This document shows, one piece after another, positions 63,281-64,000 of a DNA stretch of 64,000 nucleotides. Made by a program: the position numbers and the translations under genes. Position 1 is the first letter of the stretch. Each line of letters starts with the position of its first letter. The notes under the pieces are model-generated. The model saw nothing but the letters and a program-made list of their open reading frames with translations. It did not search any database and was not told where the DNA came from. The stretch comes from Rugosibacter aromaticivorans (GTDB taxonomy: Bacteria; Pseudomonadota; Gammaproteobacteria; Burkholderiales; Rhodocyclaceae): assembly GCF_000934545.1 (NCBI RefSeq), contig NZ_CP010554.1:744001-808000 (forward strand), given 5' to 3'.

Positions 63281-64000
63281 ATGAGGTGGGGTGACTATCG
63301 CTCGCAAAAGCTGTTCAACCTTGCGCTGCTACTCTCTGTTCTGTTGCACGTCATTGTATTGTCTTTGCACAGTGGGTCCCCTGGGTTAACGTCACAATCG
63401 GTGATGCACGCGGCCGACTCGCCCCCTGCACGCATGGAGGCAACGCTAGCGCCTCCGATAAAGCCCCCGCCGTTGGCAAAGCTTCCGCCTCTGTTGCCTG
63501 CGCCACGCAACACGGCAAAACGCCATGACAGACGTCCGCGGCAAACGAAAATACTCAGCGTGCCGCGACAGTTGACGACCGCCAGGTCGTGGACTACCGC
63601 TGAACGTGATGAGATGGATCAGTTTCTGAATGAACTGAAGTCCCCGCCGCCAAAAAGCGGTTTTGATTTATCTCGGCAAGCACTGGCGATGGCAAAATCA
63701 GAAGGGCGTCGCTTACAGAAACAAGACGAGGCGGCCGAAGCGGAATCTTCCGTGAATAGCAAGGCGGTCGAGCCCTTTAGCTTGCAGATGTATTTCGATG
63801 CATTCGTTCGCAAACTGAATCAGAGTTCCGCGTTTATTAAAAATGATCCGCGTAGCCGAGGGTCGCACAAGGCATTGGTGCAAATTGTATTGAGGCCTGA
63901 TGGCACCCTGAAAAACTATCGTGTGCTGCGCGCGGCCGATCAGCAGGCTCAGATTGCCTACATCAAAAACGTGATTGATCTGGCCTCGCCTTTCTCGGCT
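63281..64000 (+). CDS. TonB/TolA-like envelope protein (5' part, runs off the window)
   Basis: An open frame of 240 codons from ATG 63281 to the window end without a stop. It has a short basic start, one hydrophobic anchor (LFNLALLLSVLLHVIVLSL), a proline-rich stretch (APPIKPPPLAKLPPLLPAP), and a C-terminal region with the start of a TonB-type domain (ALVQIVLRPDGTLKNYRVLRAA). It would span the periplasm from the inner membrane. Partners such as ExbB/ExbD are not visible. The end is missing because the window stops. Confidence 0.75.
   Translation, partial: MRWGDYRSQKLFNLALLLSVLLHVIVLSLHSGSPGLTSQSVMHAADSPPARMEATLAPPIKPPPLAKLPPLLPAPRNTAKRHDRRPRQTKILSVPRQLTTARSWTTAERDEMDQFLNELKSPPPKSGFDLSRQALAMAKSEGRRLQKQDEAAEAESSVNSKAVEPFSLQMYFDAFVRKLNQSSAFIKNDPRSRGSHKALVQIVLRPDGTLKNYRVLRAADQQAQIAYIKNVIDLASPFSA

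Overview
The window is chromosomal DNA of a betaproteobacterium of moderate GC content. I infer this from the gene orders psd-pssA-leuA, rpsP-rimM-trmD-rplS, xseB-ispA-dxs, rplM-rpsI-argC-(bactofilin)-erpA and pilS-pilR-ampD, and from a 16S-tRNA-Ile-tRNA-Ala-23S-5S operon. Nearly everything is housekeeping or core metabolism. I see no prophage, CRISPR array or plasmid functions. The only intact insertion sequence is one IS256-family copy.

Layout. 0-8 kb: phospholipid synthesis (psd, pssA), leucine synthesis (leuA, with a possible attenuator), a flavodoxin-like quinone reductase, a YihY-type membrane protein, pyrF and the rpsP ribosomal operon. 8-17.5 kb: folE2, the isoprenoid operon xseB-ispA-dxs on the minus strand, a Rieske oxygenase followed by a fatty-acid desaturase, rpmB-rpmG, radC, coaBC-dut. 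17.5-30 kb: the glyoxylate shunt (aceA, aceB), clpS-clpA, a cold-shock gene, icd, miaB, queC, rplM-rpsI, argC. 30-34.6 kb: a frameshifted bactofilin, erpA, anmK, an M23 peptidase, tyrS. 34.6-40.8 kb: a complete rRNA operon with a strong promoter, paired processing stems, an enlarged 16S helix 44, a tRNA spacer holding a compact inverted-repeat element, and a 23S intervening sequence. 41-45.5 kb: an orphan histidine kinase and a class III nucleotide cyclase gene split by the IS element. 45.6-54 kb: apaG, msrPQ, grxD, a Ser/Thr kinase with a cyclic-nucleotide-binding domain, argH, an AlgZ/AlgR-type two-component pair, a polyprenyl diphosphate synthase, tRNA-Pro. 54-64 kb: PP0621-type protein, pilS-pilR-ampD, a lysine/alanine-rich histone-H1-like protein, tRNA-Asn, an aspartate/aromatic aminotransferase, uvrB, a bacteriohemerythrin, and the 5' part of a TonB-like gene running off the end.

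The most interesting structure is a short dispersed repeat, core AAAAGTCGGCGCTGG followed by YRAYACGG, in at least eight places on both strands. It lies in intergenic regions, in the terminator of clpA, in 5' leaders and in frame inside two genes (the inter-domain linker of algR, and anmK). Next come the 23S rRNA intervening sequence closed by a perfect 18-bp stem, and the cyclase interruption, where an exact 8-bp target duplication lets the original reading frame be rebuilt.

Functional links. aceA, aceB and icd sit within 8 kb and together set the isocitrate branch point. anmK and ampD both act in anhydro-muropeptide recycling. dxs, ispA and the polyprenyl synthase cover isoprenoid supply. 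msrPQ and grxD, and separately erpA, deal with oxidised methionine and Fe-S protein maturation. The broken cyclase lies 3 kb from a kinase with a cyclic-nucleotide sensor domain, so its loss may matter to that kinase (inference).
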